A stretch of DNA of 64,000 nucleotides from Methanothermococcus thermolithotrophicus DSM 2095 (GCF_946463545.1 NZ_OX296583.1:310001-374000), one strand, 5' to 3'. Shown: positions 27,207 through 37,264, counted from the stretch's first letter. Translations and numbers: made by a program. The notes: generated by a model from the letters alone, not told the origin.

Positions 27207-27348
27207 GCTCAGAGATCGGACAATCCTAACGGTTTATAACTCTCTTCGTTTCGCTCAGAGATAAATAAAAATCGGAGATTTTCATAGCCCGTTAAGGGTG
27301 TTGAAAACCGTTAGGTTTTCATAGGATCTCTTCGCTTTGCTCAGAGAT
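27207..27348. repeat. Cluster of hairpins and direct repeats before dcd
   Basis: GCTCAGAGAT occurs three times (near 27207, 27254 and 27340). Hairpins: TCTCT 27241-27245 with AGAGA 27257-27261; AAAATC 27268-27273 with GATTTT 27277-27282; GAAAACC 27303-27309 with GGTTTTC 27314-27320; ATCTCT 27326-27331 with AGAGAT 27343-27348. The last repeat copy runs into the dcd ribosome binding site (GGTGA). Confidence 0.7.
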
Positions 27349-27357
27349 GGTGAAATA

Positions 27358-27981
27358 ATGATGTTAAGTGATAAAGACATATTAGATTACATTAATTCAG
27401 AAAGAATTGTTATTGAACCTTTTAATCCAGACTTTGTTGGACCGTGTTCTTATGACGTCACATTAGGGGATGAATTTATAATTTACACAGATGAAGTCTA
27501 TGATTTAAAGAAAAAACGAGGGTACAGGAAATTTAAAATAGACAACTCGATAATGGTGTGCCCATTGTACCATCACTTAGATGAAAAAATAATAGAAACA
27601 TATAAAGAAAAGTATGATGTTGATTATGTTATAAGTGGAGGCTTATTGGGAACTACCAATGAATACATAGAACTACCAAATGATGTATGCGCGCAATATC
27701 AGGGTAGAAGTAGCTTTGGTAGGGTCTTTTTACAATCACATCAAACTGCTGGTTGGATAGATTCTGGATTTAAGGGTAAGATCACCCTTGAAATTGTGGC
27801 CTACGATAAACCAGTCATACTGTATAAAAACCAAAGAATAGGGCAACTAATATTTAGTAAAACACTATCCCCTGCAGATATTGGATATTCTGAAAGAAAG
27901 GCTTCAAAGTATGCTGGCCAGAACTCTGTAATGCCATCATTAATACATACTGAAACTATCCAAAAACCGGATAAATTTTAA
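27358..27981 (+). CDS. dcd: Bifunctional dCTP deaminase / dUTP diphosphatase
   Basis: 207 residues. The M. jannaschii homologue turns dCTP directly into dUMP, supplying thymidylate synthesis and keeping dUTP low. Motifs: NPDFVGPCSYDVTLGDEF (about residues 22-39), GLLGTTNEYIELPNDVCAQYQGRSSFGR (location; GRSSFGR nucleotide loop about 115-121), QTAGWIDSGFKGKITLEI (catalytic region, about 127-144) and YKNQRIGQLIFSK. The ATG at 27358 after GATGGTGAAATA gives an N-terminus (MMLSDKDI) matching the remembered M. jannaschii one. Its leader is built from repeats. Confidence 0.95.
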   Translation: MMLSDKDILDYINSERIVIEPFNPDFVGPCSYDVTLGDEFIIYTDEVYDLKKKRGYRKFKIDNSIMVCPLYHHLDEKIIETYKEKYDVDYVISGGLLGTTNEYIELPNDVCAQYQGRSSFGRVFLQSHQTAGWIDSGFKGKITLEIVAYDKPVILYKNQRIGQLIFSKTLSPADIGYSERKASKYAGQNSVMPSLIHTETIQKPDKF

Positions 27982-27999
27982 TCAATAGAGGTGAGAAAA

Positions 28000-29376
28000 A
28001 TGTACGTTCCTGAAGAAATTGTTGAAACTATTAAAATGATCGAATATGAAAATTTGGATATTAGAACTACAACATTGGGTGTTAACTTAAAAGATTGTAT
28101 AGATAAGGACATAGACACACTGAAAGAAAATATATACAACAAGATCACATCACTTGCAGATAATCTCGTTGAAACTGCAGAAGTGGTATCTCAGAAATAC
28201 GGGATACCTATTGTAAATAAGAGACTGTCTGTAACTCCAATAGGACTCATTGTTGGAAGTGCATTAAAGGATATGGATAGGGAAGAGGGAATAAAGGCTT
28301 GTGTAGAGGTCGGTGAAACACTTGATAAGGTGGCAAAAAAGGTAAATGTGGATTTTATTGGAGGATACACTGCATTAGTCCATAAAAGCATAACAAGAGA
28401 AGAATCCATACTTATAGACTCCATACCGTATATGATGGAAAAAACAGAAAAGGTATGCTCTTCAGTTAATGTTGGAACTACAAAATCTGGAATAAACATG
28501 GATGCCGTTAAAAGAATGGGAGAGATTATCAAAGAAACTTCCTTAATAACAAAAGACGGTATAGGGTGTGCAAAACTCGTTGTATTCACAAACGTTCCTG
28601 AAGATAATCCTTTCATGGCAGGTGCATTCCACGGAGTTGGAGAAGGAGATGCCACCCTAAATGTTGGGGTTTCTGGTCCAGGTGTTGTGAGGGCCGTTGT
28701 TGAAAAACTCAAAGGTAAGGATATTGGTACAATAAGCAATGAAATAAAGAAGACTGCATTTAAAATTACAAGAGTTGGAGAGTTAGTTGGAAGAGAAGTT
28801 GCAAAGGAATTAAATGTGGAATTTGGAATTATTGATCTTTCATTGGCACCTACACCGGCACCTGGAGATAGTATTGCCAATATATTGGAAGCTATGGGAC
28901 TTGAAAAATGTGGAACCCATGGAACTACAGCAGCTCTTGCACTTTTGAATGATGCAGTTAAAAAAGGAGGAGCCATGGCTTCAAGTTATGTAGGTGGATT
29001 AAGTGGTGCATTTATACCAGTTAGTGAAGATGCAGGCATGATAGAAGCTGTTGAAGCAGGTTCGTTGAATTTAGAAAAACTCGAAGCAATGACTTGTGTA
29101 TGTTCCGTAGGTTTGGATATGATTGCAATCCCTGGAAAAACTCCTGCTTCAACAATATCTGCAATAATAGCTGATGAGATGGCCATAGGAATGGTAAATA
29201 GAAAAACAACTGCAGTTAGGATAATTCCGGTTCCAGGAAAAGATGTAGGAGATTGTGTAGAATACGGCGGTTTACTTGGAAGAGCTCCGATAATGCCTGT
29301 GAATGAATATTCATCAGAGGAGTTTATAAACAGAGGAGGAAGGATACCTGCCCCTATTCACTCATTAACCAACTAA
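28000..29376 (+). CDS. PFL-like family protein (UPF0210 / DUF711)
   Basis: 458 residues, soluble. Long conserved protein of the UPF0210 family, structurally related to pyruvate formate-lyase and anaerobic ribonucleotide reductase barrels but without known enzyme activity. Seen: [17 protein letters not shown] (about residues 11-27), [64 protein letters not shown] (location about 286-316) and [15 protein letters not shown] at 28000 follows AGAGGTGAGAAAA. It often sits beside an ACT-domain UPF0237 gene; none is seen here. Function unknown. Confidence 0.9.
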   Translation: MYVPEEIVETIKMIEYENLDIRTTTLGVNLKDCIDKDIDTLKENIYNKITSLADNLVETAEVVSQKYGIPIVNKRLSVTPIGLIVGSALKDMDREEGIKACVEVGETLDKVAKKVNVDFIGGYTALVHKSITREESILIDSIPYMMEKTEKVCSSVNVGTTKSGINMDAVKRMGEIIKETSLITKDGIGCAKLVVFTNVPEDNPFMAGAFHGVGEGDATLNVGVSGPGVVRAVVEKLKGKDIGTISNEIKKTAFKITRVGELVGREVAKELNVEFGIIDLSLAPTPAPGDSIANILEAMGLEKCGTHGTTAALALLNDAVKKGGAMASSYVGGLSGAFIPVSEDAGMIEAVEAGSLNLEKLEAMTCVCSVGLDMIAIPGKTPASTISAIIADEMAIGMVNRKTTAVRIIPVPGKDVGDCVEYGGLLGRAPIMPVNEYSSEEFINRGGRIPAPIHSLTN

Positions 29377-29484
29377 AAATATTTTCAATCACATTTTGAA
29401 GTTATATGTGTATGCCTATTCACTTAACTATAGGAAAGGTTTATAATGAATAATTAAAAAAGTATATATTGTTAAGGTGATATC

Positions 29485-29652
29485 TTGGCAAGGAAAAAAA
29501 ATGATGATGCAGGGCTCAGTACAAGCGCAGGGCTTGTAAGATATATGGATCAAGATGTTTCAAAAATAAAAATAGAGCCTGAAAAGGTCATAGGAATTAC
29601 ATTTGCGATAATTGTACTGGAAGCCATTTTAAACTATGGAATTTTTATATAA
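29485..29652 (+). CDS. secG: Preprotein translocase subunit Sec61beta (SecG-type)
   Basis: A 55-residue tail-anchored protein: short basic start ARKKNDDAGLSTSAGLVRYMD and one C-terminal membrane segment VIGITFAIIVLEAILNYGIF. The GLxTSAGLxRYMD and KVIG segments are typical of archaeal Sec61beta, the peripheral third subunit of the Sec channel. The start is TTG, preceded by AAGGTGATATC. Confidence 0.93.
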   Translation: MARKKNDDAGLSTSAGLVRYMDQDVSKIKIEPEKVIGITFAIIVLEAILNYGIFI

Positions 29653-29883
29653 TCCTTTTTACGAACGAAGTGAGTAAATCAGCAAATCCGAAGGATTTGT
29701 GCAATTAAATTAACTTTTTTAAAATTTTAAGACTAATTTTATACTACAATAATACTATAAAAAATAAATGTTGAGTATAGTGGTTTGCAGTTTTAATTAA
29801 CTATTCCATATTAGTTAAAACTAAATTAAGCAGAATTACTTTATTTTTAATTATTAGTTCAATAAGTAATGCACACCACTATA
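29653..29883. repeat. Spacer after Sec61beta with two dispersed motifs
   Basis: CGAACGAAGTGAG at 29662-29674 is the exact reverse complement of 9389-9401. GCAAATCC 29682-29689 with GGATTTGT 29693-29700 around GAA nearly copies the hairpin at 17333-17353. The rest is AT-rich and no gene is seen. Confidence 0.7.
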
Positions 29884-30201
29884 TTAGTCGTATTCTCTCC
29901 AGGTGTGTCCACATTTTTTACACTTGTAAAATCTTGTTTCAGGTTCATCTGCACATCTTGTTTGTTGCAACCACCAGGAAGCTTCCATGTTTCCACATGA
30001 AGGACATTCTATTCTTGTTGTTGGTAGTGTATCAACATCTTCAATTACTGTTACTTCCTGTTTTTTAGCTTCTATCTTTTCCTTTAATTCGTATTCTTCT
30101 GTTCTGTTTCCTAACTCTTCTTCAAAACCGCAAACTGTACATTTCAACCTTCCATTTTTTGGTAACATTATATTGTTACATTTTGGACAAAATTCCACCA
30201 T
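29884..30201 (-). CDS. tfs: Transcription factor S (TFS, archaeal TFIIS-like)
   Basis: 105 residues with two zinc ribbons: CPKCNNIMLPKNGRLKCTVCG (location, residues 5-25) and CPSCG..CKKCG at the C-terminus. The hairpin QQTRCADEPETRFYKC carries the acidic DE pair that reactivates backtracked RNA polymerase by transcript cleavage. That pair marks it as TFS rather than the RpoM/Rpa12-like subunit. Four bases separate it from the Nudix gene upstream, so they form an operon. Confidence 0.94.
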   Translation of the reverse strand: MVEFCPKCNNIMLPKNGRLKCTVCGFEEELGNRTEEYELKEKIEAKKQEVTVIEDVDTLPTTRIECPSCGNMEASWWLQQTRCADEPETRFYKCKKCGHTWREYD

Positions 30202-30205
30202 TATC

Positions 30206-30628
30206 TCACCTTTTTAAATTAATCGTTTTAAGATAATCATCTATTATTTTTTGATGATCAAATGCAATTTTCAGTTTTTTGATTTCATCAATATCAAATA
30301 ATTTTGCATCTTTTGCATCATCGGCACCCTTTAGGGTACCTCCAACAGGATCTAAAACATAAACTATTGAAACTGTATGCCCCCTGGGATCTCTATCTGG
30401 GTCAGAGTAAACACCCAGTAGTTTTTTTACCGTAGTTTCTAGATTAGTCTCTTCTTTAATCTCCCTTACAACGGCATTTTCTACGGTTTCGCCATACTCA
30501 ACAAAACCCCCTGGAAGTGCCCAGAAATCCTTAAATGGAGGATTCTTCCTTTTTATTAAAACTATTTTATTATCAACATCAATAATCCCATCAACAGTTA
30601 ATAATGGCGATTTATGTTTAGTAATCAT
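30206..30628 (-). CDS. Nudix hydrolase, probable ADP-ribose pyrophosphatase
   Basis: 140 residues. The complete Nudix box GGFVEYGETVENAVVREIKEETNLE (location about residues 41-65) with the REIKEE metal-binding glutamates is present. The M. jannaschii homologue (MJ1149) hydrolyses ADP-ribose to AMP and ribose 5-phosphate; the substrate here is inferred from that. It directly precedes tfs on the same strand. Confidence 0.9.
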   Translation of the reverse strand: MITKHKSPLLTVDGIIDVDNKIVLIKRKNPPFKDFWALPGGFVEYGETVENAVVREIKEETNLETTVKKLLGVYSDPDRDPRGHTVSIVYVLDPVGGTLKGADDAKDAKLFDIDEIKKLKIAFDHQKIIDDYLKTINLKR

Positions 30629-30829
30629 AATATTTCCCTCGTATCGAATGAAGTGAGGAAGACGTAAACTAAGGTTATAAGTTTCTCACTTCCGACATTC
30701 GAAAAGCTACAAATCGTTAGGTTTTTTACTCAATAATGTGAATAAAAACTAGTTTACAAAGAAAATATAAATTTTGAATTAAAGAGACGGTATTATATTA
30801 TTTATAACTTTCGGAATGGTTTAAGGTTA
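30629..30829. repeat. Spacer with a copy of the dispersed GAAGTGAG motif
   Basis: CGAATGAAGTGAG at 30645-30657 differs in one base from the 13-mer at 29662-29674, and CCTC just before it can pair with its GAGG. The region is upstream of the minus-strand Nudix-tfs pair and downstream of trkH. No gene seen. Confidence 0.6.
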
Positions 30830-32263
30830 TCAATTCTCATTTTGTTCAAAATTTCTTGTTTTAATATCTTTGATTTTCAATATAGTAGGTAATATAATAA
30901 GTACATAAATAGGTATTATTTCCAACCTACCAACCCACATAAAGAAAATCCCAATTAACTTTGCAAATGGATGTAGCTCATGATTTACTATATTCACAGA
31001 TAGTCCTATGTTTGCCACCAGTGAAACCGATTCAAAAATAGATCTATATGGATCATAACCTAAAGAGATAAGCACAAGAGCTCCGACTAAATAATGAAAA
31101 ACGTATGCAAAAGCTATTATAAATGAGTCTATAATAAGATTTGAACTCAGCGGATTATCTCCAAGTTTTTTGTGTATTACAGTATTTTGTGGAAATACGG
31201 CTTCTTTTAACCTATAATAGAAGCTCTTGAACATTATTACAAGCCTTATTAATTTTATACCTCCAGTAGTTGTACCAGTGGAGCCACCTATGGCCATGAT
31301 AAAAATCAATAGTGCAAGTGAAGTATTACTTAAATCCGAAATATTCACTGTAGAGTACCCGGTACTCGTCATTGCAGAAACCACGGTAAAAACAGCATCT
31401 AACGGACCTACTCCCGATGATATCACAAGAACAGATGCTACAAACAATATTAAGGGGATCGAAACTTTTGTTTGAATATCATTTATCCATCTACCGGTCA
31501 ATATCTTATGATGAACGGCAAAGGAAACGATACCTCCAATGAACATTATTAATATCATTATAACCTTTGAAAGACTATTGTAGGGAAAACTATCATTACT
31601 AATACTCATCCCGCCAGTGGATATACCACACATGCATATGTTTATAGATTCCCACAGTGTTAGACCGCTTAAATAAAGTAGGGTTATTCCTAAAGAAGTG
31701 TATAACAAATAAATTTGCCATATCTTCCTAACTGTACTACCGGTACTTGGTAATATTTTTTCTTCCCTGGCTTCGGCTCTATAATATGCCGAAGCTCCGG
31801 CTTTGGAAAGTATGGTAATAACCATTACAAGAACTCCTACACCACCTACCCACTGTTCCATGCTCCTCCAAATCTGTAATGTACGGGGTAAACTTTCAAC
31901 ATCATTTATTAAACTAAATCCGGTAGTTGTCCATGCAGACATGCTTTCAAAAACAGAATCCAAATAACTAAAATTTTCCAATCCTAAACTAAAAGGTATA
32001 GCACCAACCAAAGACGCCATTAACCAGGACAATGCTGAAATTACCATGGCGTGTTTTAACATAATATTTACTGGTTTGGTGAATGTTTTAATTATAAGTC
32101 CTGTAATTATTGCAAACATTGCGGGATATACGAAGTAAAAAATTGTTTCTCCATAGTATAATCCAACAAGGATAGGGATTACCATTATAAGTCCAATAAA
32201 TGATAATAAAACACCTAACTCATGTAAGATTCCAATAATATCCTTCTTTTTAAATACCCGCAT
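30830..32263 (-). CDS. trkH: TrkH-family potassium uptake channel subunit
   Basis: 477 residues, four repeated M1-P-M2 units in the membrane. The four pore loops are visible: SAWTTTGFSLI (about residues 100-110), GISTGGMSI (about 213-221), SAMTSTGYSTV (about 312-322) and SLVANIGLSVNI (about 430-441), each with the filter glycine. It moves K+ and needs a cytosolic TrkA/KtrA partner, which is not in this window. The start (complement of 32263) follows GGGGGTATTT; an eight-residue upstream extension is possible. Located 39 bases after the 2-phosphoglycerate kinase gene on the same strand; K+ is the usual counter-ion of cyclic diphosphoglycerate. Confidence 0.92.
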   Translation of the reverse strand: MRVFKKKDIIGILHELGVLLSFIGLIMVIPILVGLYYGETIFYFVYPAMFAIITGLIIKTFTKPVNIMLKHAMVISALSWLMASLVGAIPFSLGLENFSYLDSVFESMSAWTTTGFSLINDVESLPRTLQIWRSMEQWVGGVGVLVMVITILSKAGASAYYRAEAREEKILPSTGSTVRKIWQIYLLYTSLGITLLYLSGLTLWESINICMCGISTGGMSISNDSFPYNSLSKVIMILIMFIGGIVSFAVHHKILTGRWINDIQTKVSIPLILFVASVLVISSGVGPLDAVFTVVSAMTSTGYSTVNISDLSNTSLALLIFIMAIGGSTGTTTGGIKLIRLVIMFKSFYYRLKEAVFPQNTVIHKKLGDNPLSSNLIIDSFIIAFAYVFHYLVGALVLISLGYDPYRSIFESVSLVANIGLSVNIVNHELHPFAKLIGIFFMWVGRLEIIPIYVLIILPTILKIKDIKTRNFEQNEN

Positions 32264-32302
32264 AAATACCCCCAAAAAATAAAACATTAAATCATATTGG
32301 TG

Positions 32303-33244
32303 TTAATAGAGCTCCCTATCATCACCATTTTCATCTAAATCATTGAACTTCTCAGTTATAATCTCCAGGCATTCACTTACCGTATCACTTATTGAAACGT
32401 TTTCTATTACTGGGACATTATTTTCCTCTGCCCTGGCCACAATGTAGTTATTTATTTTTCTTATAATTTCAAAGTGCCTTAGGTATCTTTCCATTGGCCT
32501 ATCACTAACTTTTGCCCTTGCAGCAAACCTTTTTTTATGTATCTCCTCAGAGCTCAGGGTTAGAACCAACGATATTACATTTGGCATTGATCTGTATTTT
32601 TCACCTATTAAACCTGGAACTATGTGGGTACCTTCAATAATAACACTCGAACCTTCAGTCAAGCTTCTATCAATAATACTTTCAATACCTATTAAAACAG
32701 GTTCCACATGCCTTTCAAAACCTAATATATGTTTATCATATCCGCACCCTTCTTCTTCCGAAATTGAGGTCCTAAGTGCTTTCCAGGCAGTATATGATGA
32801 CTCATAAAGCATAGGTACTAAATCTCTGGATATACTCCTTCTCATAACCTCTCTTATAGAATCGGTACCTATAACACTCGGTATTCCTAACCTTGAAGCC
32901 AATTCAAACGCTATTGTAGAAGTTCCTGCACCACTGGCCCCCCCAATAAGTATAATGATTGAATGTTTACTTAATATTCTTCTCCATAGTAGATACTTTT
33001 CAGCGATGTGCTCATAGTCTTTAGTTATAAGCGTGTAATAGATCCTCTTTCTAAGTTCGTCCTTTGTTATAGTCTTTAACCCTTCTTCCTTTAGATTTTT
33101 TTCTATTTCTTTTGCTAACATATAGGCTTCACTAGGTCGCATACCTGCAGCTGTTAAAGATCTAGCTAAAAGACCCTTTGAAAATGGCATCTCGTAATTC
33201 TTATCTATCACCAATATTTTATTGGTTATCTTCTCAAATTCCAT
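32303..33244 (-). CDS. pgk2: 2-phosphoglycerate kinase (cyclic 2,3-diphosphoglycerate pathway)
   Basis: 313 residues. An N-terminal ATP-cone-like domain (about residues 5-90) is followed by a P-loop kinase domain with [25 protein letters not shown] (location about 97-121; [10 protein letters not shown] is the P-loop), [12 protein letters not shown] and [12 protein letters not shown]. It phosphorylates 2-phosphoglycerate to 2,3-diphosphoglycerate, then cyclised to a solute and phosphate store in methanogens. Neighbour trkH fits a salt or solute theme, as an inference. The cyclase gene is not in the window. Confidence 0.9.
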   Translation of the reverse strand: MEFEKITNKILVIDKNYEMPFSKGLLARSLTAAGMRPSEAYMLAKEIEKNLKEEGLKTITKDELRKRIYYTLITKDYEHIAEKYLLWRRILSKHSIIILIGGASGAGTSTIAFELASRLGIPSVIGTDSIREVMRRSISRDLVPMLYESSYTAWKALRTSISEEEGCGYDKHILGFERHVEPVLIGIESIIDRSLTEGSSVIIEGTHIVPGLIGEKYRSMPNVISLVLTLSSEEIHKKRFAARAKVSDRPMERYLRHFEIIRKINNYIVARAEENNVPVIENVSISDTVSECLEIITEKFNDLDENGDDRELY

Positions 33245-33397
33245 TACTATCCCTTATTAAGATTAATATTTAAAAATACAATAAATCAACGTAATTTAAA
33301 AATGATAAAAATAGTTATAATTTTTTGATATTAAAATATATATGTAGGGTATTACAAATCTATATATTTACAATTAAACGATCATATTGGATATATT

Positions 33398-34411
33398 TTA
33401 CTCCCTAAGATCAATTGTCTGGTGAAGCTCCGGACCTGTGGAGATGACTGTAACTGATACGCCCACTTTTTCTTCAATTTCTTTTATGAATTCTTTGGCT
33501 TTTTCAGTTAAATCTTCATAGTTTGTAACACCATAGCATTTATCATCGTATTTATCCAAACATGTAAGAGCTATCTGTGTAGCTCCATTTAACCTACATA
33601 CCTTTTTAGCCAGTTCAAAATCAAAATGGCCGACCCTTCTTCTTCTACCTGTAACAGTACCGTACTCAACAATTCCTAGTTTTTCTGCCTCTTCCACTGA
33701 CATTTCAGTTGGGAACGGACCCTCTCCAACTCTTGTAGGGTATGATTTAAACACTACAATAACTTGGTCAATTTTTGTAGGGCCTACTCCAACATCAGCT
33801 GCAAAAGATGATGCAGTGGTATCCTTTGAAGTAACGTAAGGATAGTTCCCATAGTACAACGAAAGTAAGGAGCCTTGGGTACCTTCAATTAAAACATTCT
33901 TTCCAGCATCCAATGCATCGTTTACCTCTTCAGAAACATCTCCTAAAAAGTCCTTTAGAGCTTCAACATCTTTTCCCTGTTTTAAAGTTCTCATTGCCCT
34001 ATCTACATTTGCAGGACCGCATCCAGTTCCTGTGGAACCAATTTCTTTTGAAAGATGGACGTTTGATCTATCCATTTCCTTATGTTTAGGTTCGATAATT
34101 CCGCATCTGTAGTCTACAATCAATCTCTCTCTAACATTGAATTTCTCGAGCATTTCTACTTCCTTTAAGAGAACCTCAGGGTCCGTTAAAACCCCCGCAC
34201 CAATTGCAAGTTTGGATTTTTTGTTTGGAAATCCTGTGGGAATCATTCTTATTCCGTACTTTTCTCCATCAACCTCAACGGTATGTCCTGCATTTGGACC
34301 TACTCCTCCTCTTGCAATTATTGCAGGATTATCCTTTTCACAAAGGTAACTAACTATTTTTCCTTTTCCTTCATCGCCCCACTGGCCACCTACTATTATA
34401 GTGCATGTCAT
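33398..34411 (-). CDS. purA: Adenylosuccinate synthetase
   Basis: 337 residues, the short archaeal form. It joins IMP and aspartate using GTP on the way to AMP. Motifs: [19 protein letters not shown] at the N-terminus (GDEGKGK P-loop), [11 protein letters not shown] (about residues 35-45, catalytic His), [46 protein letters not shown] (location) and [13 protein letters not shown]. The ATG follows AAGGAGGTCTTTAG. Confidence 0.97.
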   Translation of the reverse strand: MTCTIIVGGQWGDEGKGKIVSYLCEKDNPAIIARGGVGPNAGHTVEVDGEKYGIRMIPTGFPNKKSKLAIGAGVLTDPEVLLKEVEMLEKFNVRERLIVDYRCGIIEPKHKEMDRSNVHLSKEIGSTGTGCGPANVDRAMRTLKQGKDVEALKDFLGDVSEEVNDALDAGKNVLIEGTQGSLLSLYYGNYPYVTSKDTTASSFAADVGVGPTKIDQVIVVFKSYPTRVGEGPFPTEMSVEEAEKLGIVEYGTVTGRRRRVGHFDFELAKKVCRLNGATQIALTCLDKYDDKCYGVTNYEDLTEKAKEFIKEIEEKVGVSVTVISTGPELHQTIDLRE

Positions 34412-34647
34412 CTAAAGACCTCCTTGAATTAACCCTTATCTAATCTATCAATAAATTATTTAAAGATTTTGTATTACAAGTCGTTTAACTTCTTACAGAT
34501 ATACAACATATGACGCCGCATATGTGGTAGATACTCGTCTTTTGGTTCAAGGTATTGTGAACACGCCTCGGAAATTTTTAGTTTTATTTTTGTAATGAAT
34601 CTAAATGAATAAATATATTGGGACAAAAAATAAAAAAATATAATTAT

Positions 34648-35130
34648 TTATTCGTTGAAGTAGCTGTCGAATTCTCCAGCATCAATTAATTTTTGTACTT
34701 CTTTTGGATCTTTTCCTTCTACATTAACACCTAATGAAACACAGGTTCCTATAACTTCTTTTGTAGCATTTTTTAAGTCAAAAGAAAGCATTGCATCTTT
34801 TTTCATTTTTGCTACTTTTACAGCTTGTTCCATTGACAAGTTCCCTACTATTTGGTGTTTTGGTTCTTGTGAACCTTTTTCTAATCCCAATTCTTTTTTT
34901 ATCAAAGCAGTTGCTGGTGGAATACCAACTTCTACTTCAAATGATCTTTTTTCAGTATCAACAATAACTTTAACAGGTACGTTCATTCCTTCGTAGTCTT
35001 TTGTTTTACTGTTGATTTCATTAACTACTTGCATTATGTTTACACCTAATGGACCGATTGCTGGCCCTAATGGTGGCCCTGCAGTAGCTTTTCCACCTGT
35101 CACAAGTATTTCTACAACTTCTGTGGCCAT
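34648..35130 (-). CDS. rpl11: 50S ribosomal protein L11 (uL11)
   Basis: 160 residues. uL11 forms the base of the stalk at the GTPase centre. Seen: [23 protein letters not shown] (location about residues 10-32), [21 protein letters not shown] and [23 protein letters not shown] follows GAGGTGATGAC. Downstream in the ftsZ-secE-spt5 direction of transcription; L1, L10 and L12 are not here. Confidence 0.97.
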   Translation of the reverse strand: MATEVVEILVTGGKATAGPPLGPAIGPLGVNIMQVVNEINSKTKDYEGMNVPVKVIVDTEKRSFEVEVGIPPATALIKKELGLEKGSQEPKHQIVGNLSMEQAVKVAKMKKDAMLSFDLKNATKEVIGTCVSLGVNVEGKDPKEVQKLIDAGEFDSYFNE

Positions 35131-35270
35131 GTCATCACCTCAATATAAAATCGTGTTTAATACCACGCTATACTAATCATTAAACTTCTTAATCTTATTT
35201 ATAAATATTATATTTAAAACTTACTACTTTATATTGTGTTGTTCAGTATTATGTACTATTGTATATCTTA

Positions 35271-35714
35271 TTAATGGTCTGTTTTGGATACTATTCTTAC
35301 CTGTTCTATTCCAACAGTTATTGGAATTGGAACCGCTGCATCCATCAACTCTAATGTTATCTCTTCTTTGTTTTTATCTACTCTTGTAACTCTTGCCTTT
35401 TCCCCTTTGAATGGTCCAGCAATGAGCTCGATAACATCTCCCTTATCTATGTTTTCGATTATCTTAGTTGGCGTTAAAAGGTGTTCAAGTTCGTTTACTG
35501 AAGATTCTCCAGGGACGATGCCCTTTACTTTGAATGTTTTTCTTACGAGCTCTTCCACCGCACCTCTGTTAGATGCTTCGACAAGTATGTATCCTTTTAA
35601 GTCTTCTGTAGCAAGTATTGAAAAAATTTCCAGTCCTTCTTTTTCAGCTTTTGAAGCCAAGGACTCTGCAACGTTTCTTTCCTGACCTGTTGTAGTTCTT
35701 ACAGCAAAAATCAT
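35271..35714 (-). CDS. spt5: Transcription elongation factor Spt5 (NusG homologue)
   Basis: 147 residues: an NGN domain (IFAVRTTTGQERNVAESL, about residues 2-19; LKGYILVEASNRGAVEEL) that binds the RNA polymerase clamp, then a KOW domain (IDKGDVIELIAGPFKGEKARVTRVD, location about 91-115). It makes polymerase processive with Spt4, which is not in this window. Conserved order secE - spt5 - rpl11. Confidence 0.96.
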   Translation of the reverse strand: MIFAVRTTTGQERNVAESLASKAEKEGLEIFSILATEDLKGYILVEASNRGAVEELVRKTFKVKGIVPGESSVNELEHLLTPTKIIENIDKGDVIELIAGPFKGEKARVTRVDKNKEEITLELMDAAVPIPITVGIEQVRIVSKTDH

Positions 35715-35912
35715 AATATCACCAAAATTAGAAATTATATAAATGAAACCATTTAAAAACGTATTTTATTAATCCCATTAAGTTTTTAAATGGTTTCAAA
35801 GTTTTCACTATATATCAATCAAAGATATAATTTAGATCAAAATAAATCATTAAGTAAAAAAGAATTATGAGTTAACCTACAATAGGTCGTCCTTTATAGT
35901 ATTTATAATTTA

Positions 35913-36152
35913 TTAGGGTTTTATTAACCCTTTTATATAGGTTATAGGTACATGGATTATAAACCCAAGAGCTCCTAGGACACAAATTCCAAGACCTGTA
36001 ACTTTTGATATGGTTAGAAACTCCTCTCTTGTAGGTTTTCTAGAAACCATTAACACTCTTTTACATTGTTGAAGAAAATCTTTTAATTCATTGACTTTGG
36101 AATCCAAATCCATATTAGGTTTTTTAACACTCGTTTTTTTTACTGCAGCCAA
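35913..36152 (-). CDS. secE: Preprotein translocase subunit SecE (Sec61gamma)
   Basis: 79 residues: basic N-terminus, amphipathic helix VNELKDFLQQCKRVLMVSRKPTREEF (location about residues 19-44) and one membrane helix ISKVTGLGICVLGALGFIIHV. RKPTREEF is typical of Sec61gamma. It clamps SecY. Lies between ftsZ and spt5, the usual archaeal place. Confidence 0.94.
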   Translation of the reverse strand: MAAVKKTSVKKPNMDLDSKVNELKDFLQQCKRVLMVSRKPTREEFLTISKVTGLGICVLGALGFIIHVPITYIKGLIKP

Positions 36153-36181
36153 GTTTATCCCCTACTAACTATTAAAAACTA

Positions 36182-37264
36182 TTAGATTTTTGGAATATCC
36201 ACAAGGTACTTTTTCTTAGTAACGTCTATTGTGTATGTTCCCTCTGATTTCGTACCGGTAATAATCAATAATACTCTTAAAGAGTTTTCAATTGACTCAT
36301 CAATTGTGGTACCCCAAATAATAATAGCATTCTCATCCAATCTTTCTGAAACTGTTGACACTATTTCTTTTGTTTCTTCTAAGCTCATATCTTCTGGACC
36401 GGTGATATGAATAAGAGCTCCTGTAGCACCATCCACATCTACACAAAGTAATGGGCTGTTCAATGCTTCGTTTATTGCTTCTTTTGCTCTCTTCTCTGAG
36501 TCACTTTCACCAATACCCATCATTGCTATTCCGCCGTTACTCATAACTGCCCTTACATCAGCGAAATCTACGTGAATATCTCCAGCGTTTTGTACTAATT
36601 CAACCATTCCTTTAACAGAGTTTATTAAAACTTCATCAGCTACTTTAAAGGCAGTTCTCAAAGGCATGTTTGGAACAATTTCCAATAATTTATCATTTGG
36701 AATGATAACTATGGTGTCTGCAACTTCTTTTAATTTGTTTAAACCAGCTAAGGCGTTATTCATTCTAATCTTACCTTCCATTGAAAAAGGTAGTGTGACT
36801 ACAGCAACAGTTAGAGCTCCTAATTTTTTAGATATTTCTGCAACAACTGGTGCACTACCTGTACCAGTACCGCCACCAAGACCACAGGTTATAAATACTA
36901 AATCAGAATCTTGGAGCGCTTTTTTAACGTCATCAGCATTTTCTTTCGCAGATTCTTCACCTTTTGCAGGGTCTCCACCTGCACCCAATCCTCTTGTCAG
37001 GTTCTTACCAATTAGAACCTTCTCATCAGTCTTAGTTTTTATTAAATGCTGAGCATCTGTATTTATAGCTACAGTCTTTGCCCCATCTATCCCTTCAATT
37101 GTTAATCTATGTATGGCATTATTTCCTGCACCACCACAACCTACTACAGTTATTCTAGCTTTGGCATCTTCTATTAATGCCAATAATTCCTTATCAACAT
37201 CTGAGAGCTCTTGAGGTGAGTCTTCCAAGAACTCTTCTTCAGCAAAATTTTTTAAAAATTTCAA
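36182..37264 (-). CDS. ftsZ: Cell division GTPase FtsZ
   Basis: 360 residues. Tubulin-like GTPase forming the division ring. Motifs: ITVVGCGGAGNNAIHRL (about residues 38-54), GLGAGGDPAKGEESAKEN, the tubulin signature GLGGGTGTGSAPVVAEI (about 128-144) and the T7 region GGIAMMGIGESDSEKRAKEA. The ATG follows TTTGAGGAGGTAATACC (complement), a strong site. The N-terminal 35 residues are acidic, as in other euryarchaeal FtsZ1. Confidence 0.97.
   Translation of the reverse strand: MKFLKNFAEEEFLEDSPQELSDVDKELLALIEDAKARITVVGCGGAGNNAIHRLTIEGIDGAKTVAINTDAQHLIKTKTDEKVLIGKNLTRGLGAGGDPAKGEESAKENADDVKKALQDSDLVFITCGLGGGTGTGSAPVVAEISKKLGALTVAVVTLPFSMEGKIRMNNALAGLNKLKEVADTIVIIPNDKLLEIVPNMPLRTAFKVADEVLINSVKGMVELVQNAGDIHVDFADVRAVMSNGGIAMMGIGESDSEKRAKEAINEALNSPLLCVDVDGATGALIHITGPEDMSLEETKEIVSTVSERLDENAIIIWGTTIDESIENSLRVLLIITGTKSEGTYTIDVTKKKYLVDIPKI

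Noticed and set aside
28191-28976. 261-codon minus-strand frame
   Set aside because: Shadow of the PFL/UPF0210 gene; composition (Ser/Pro/Thr-rich) is the usual antisense artefact.
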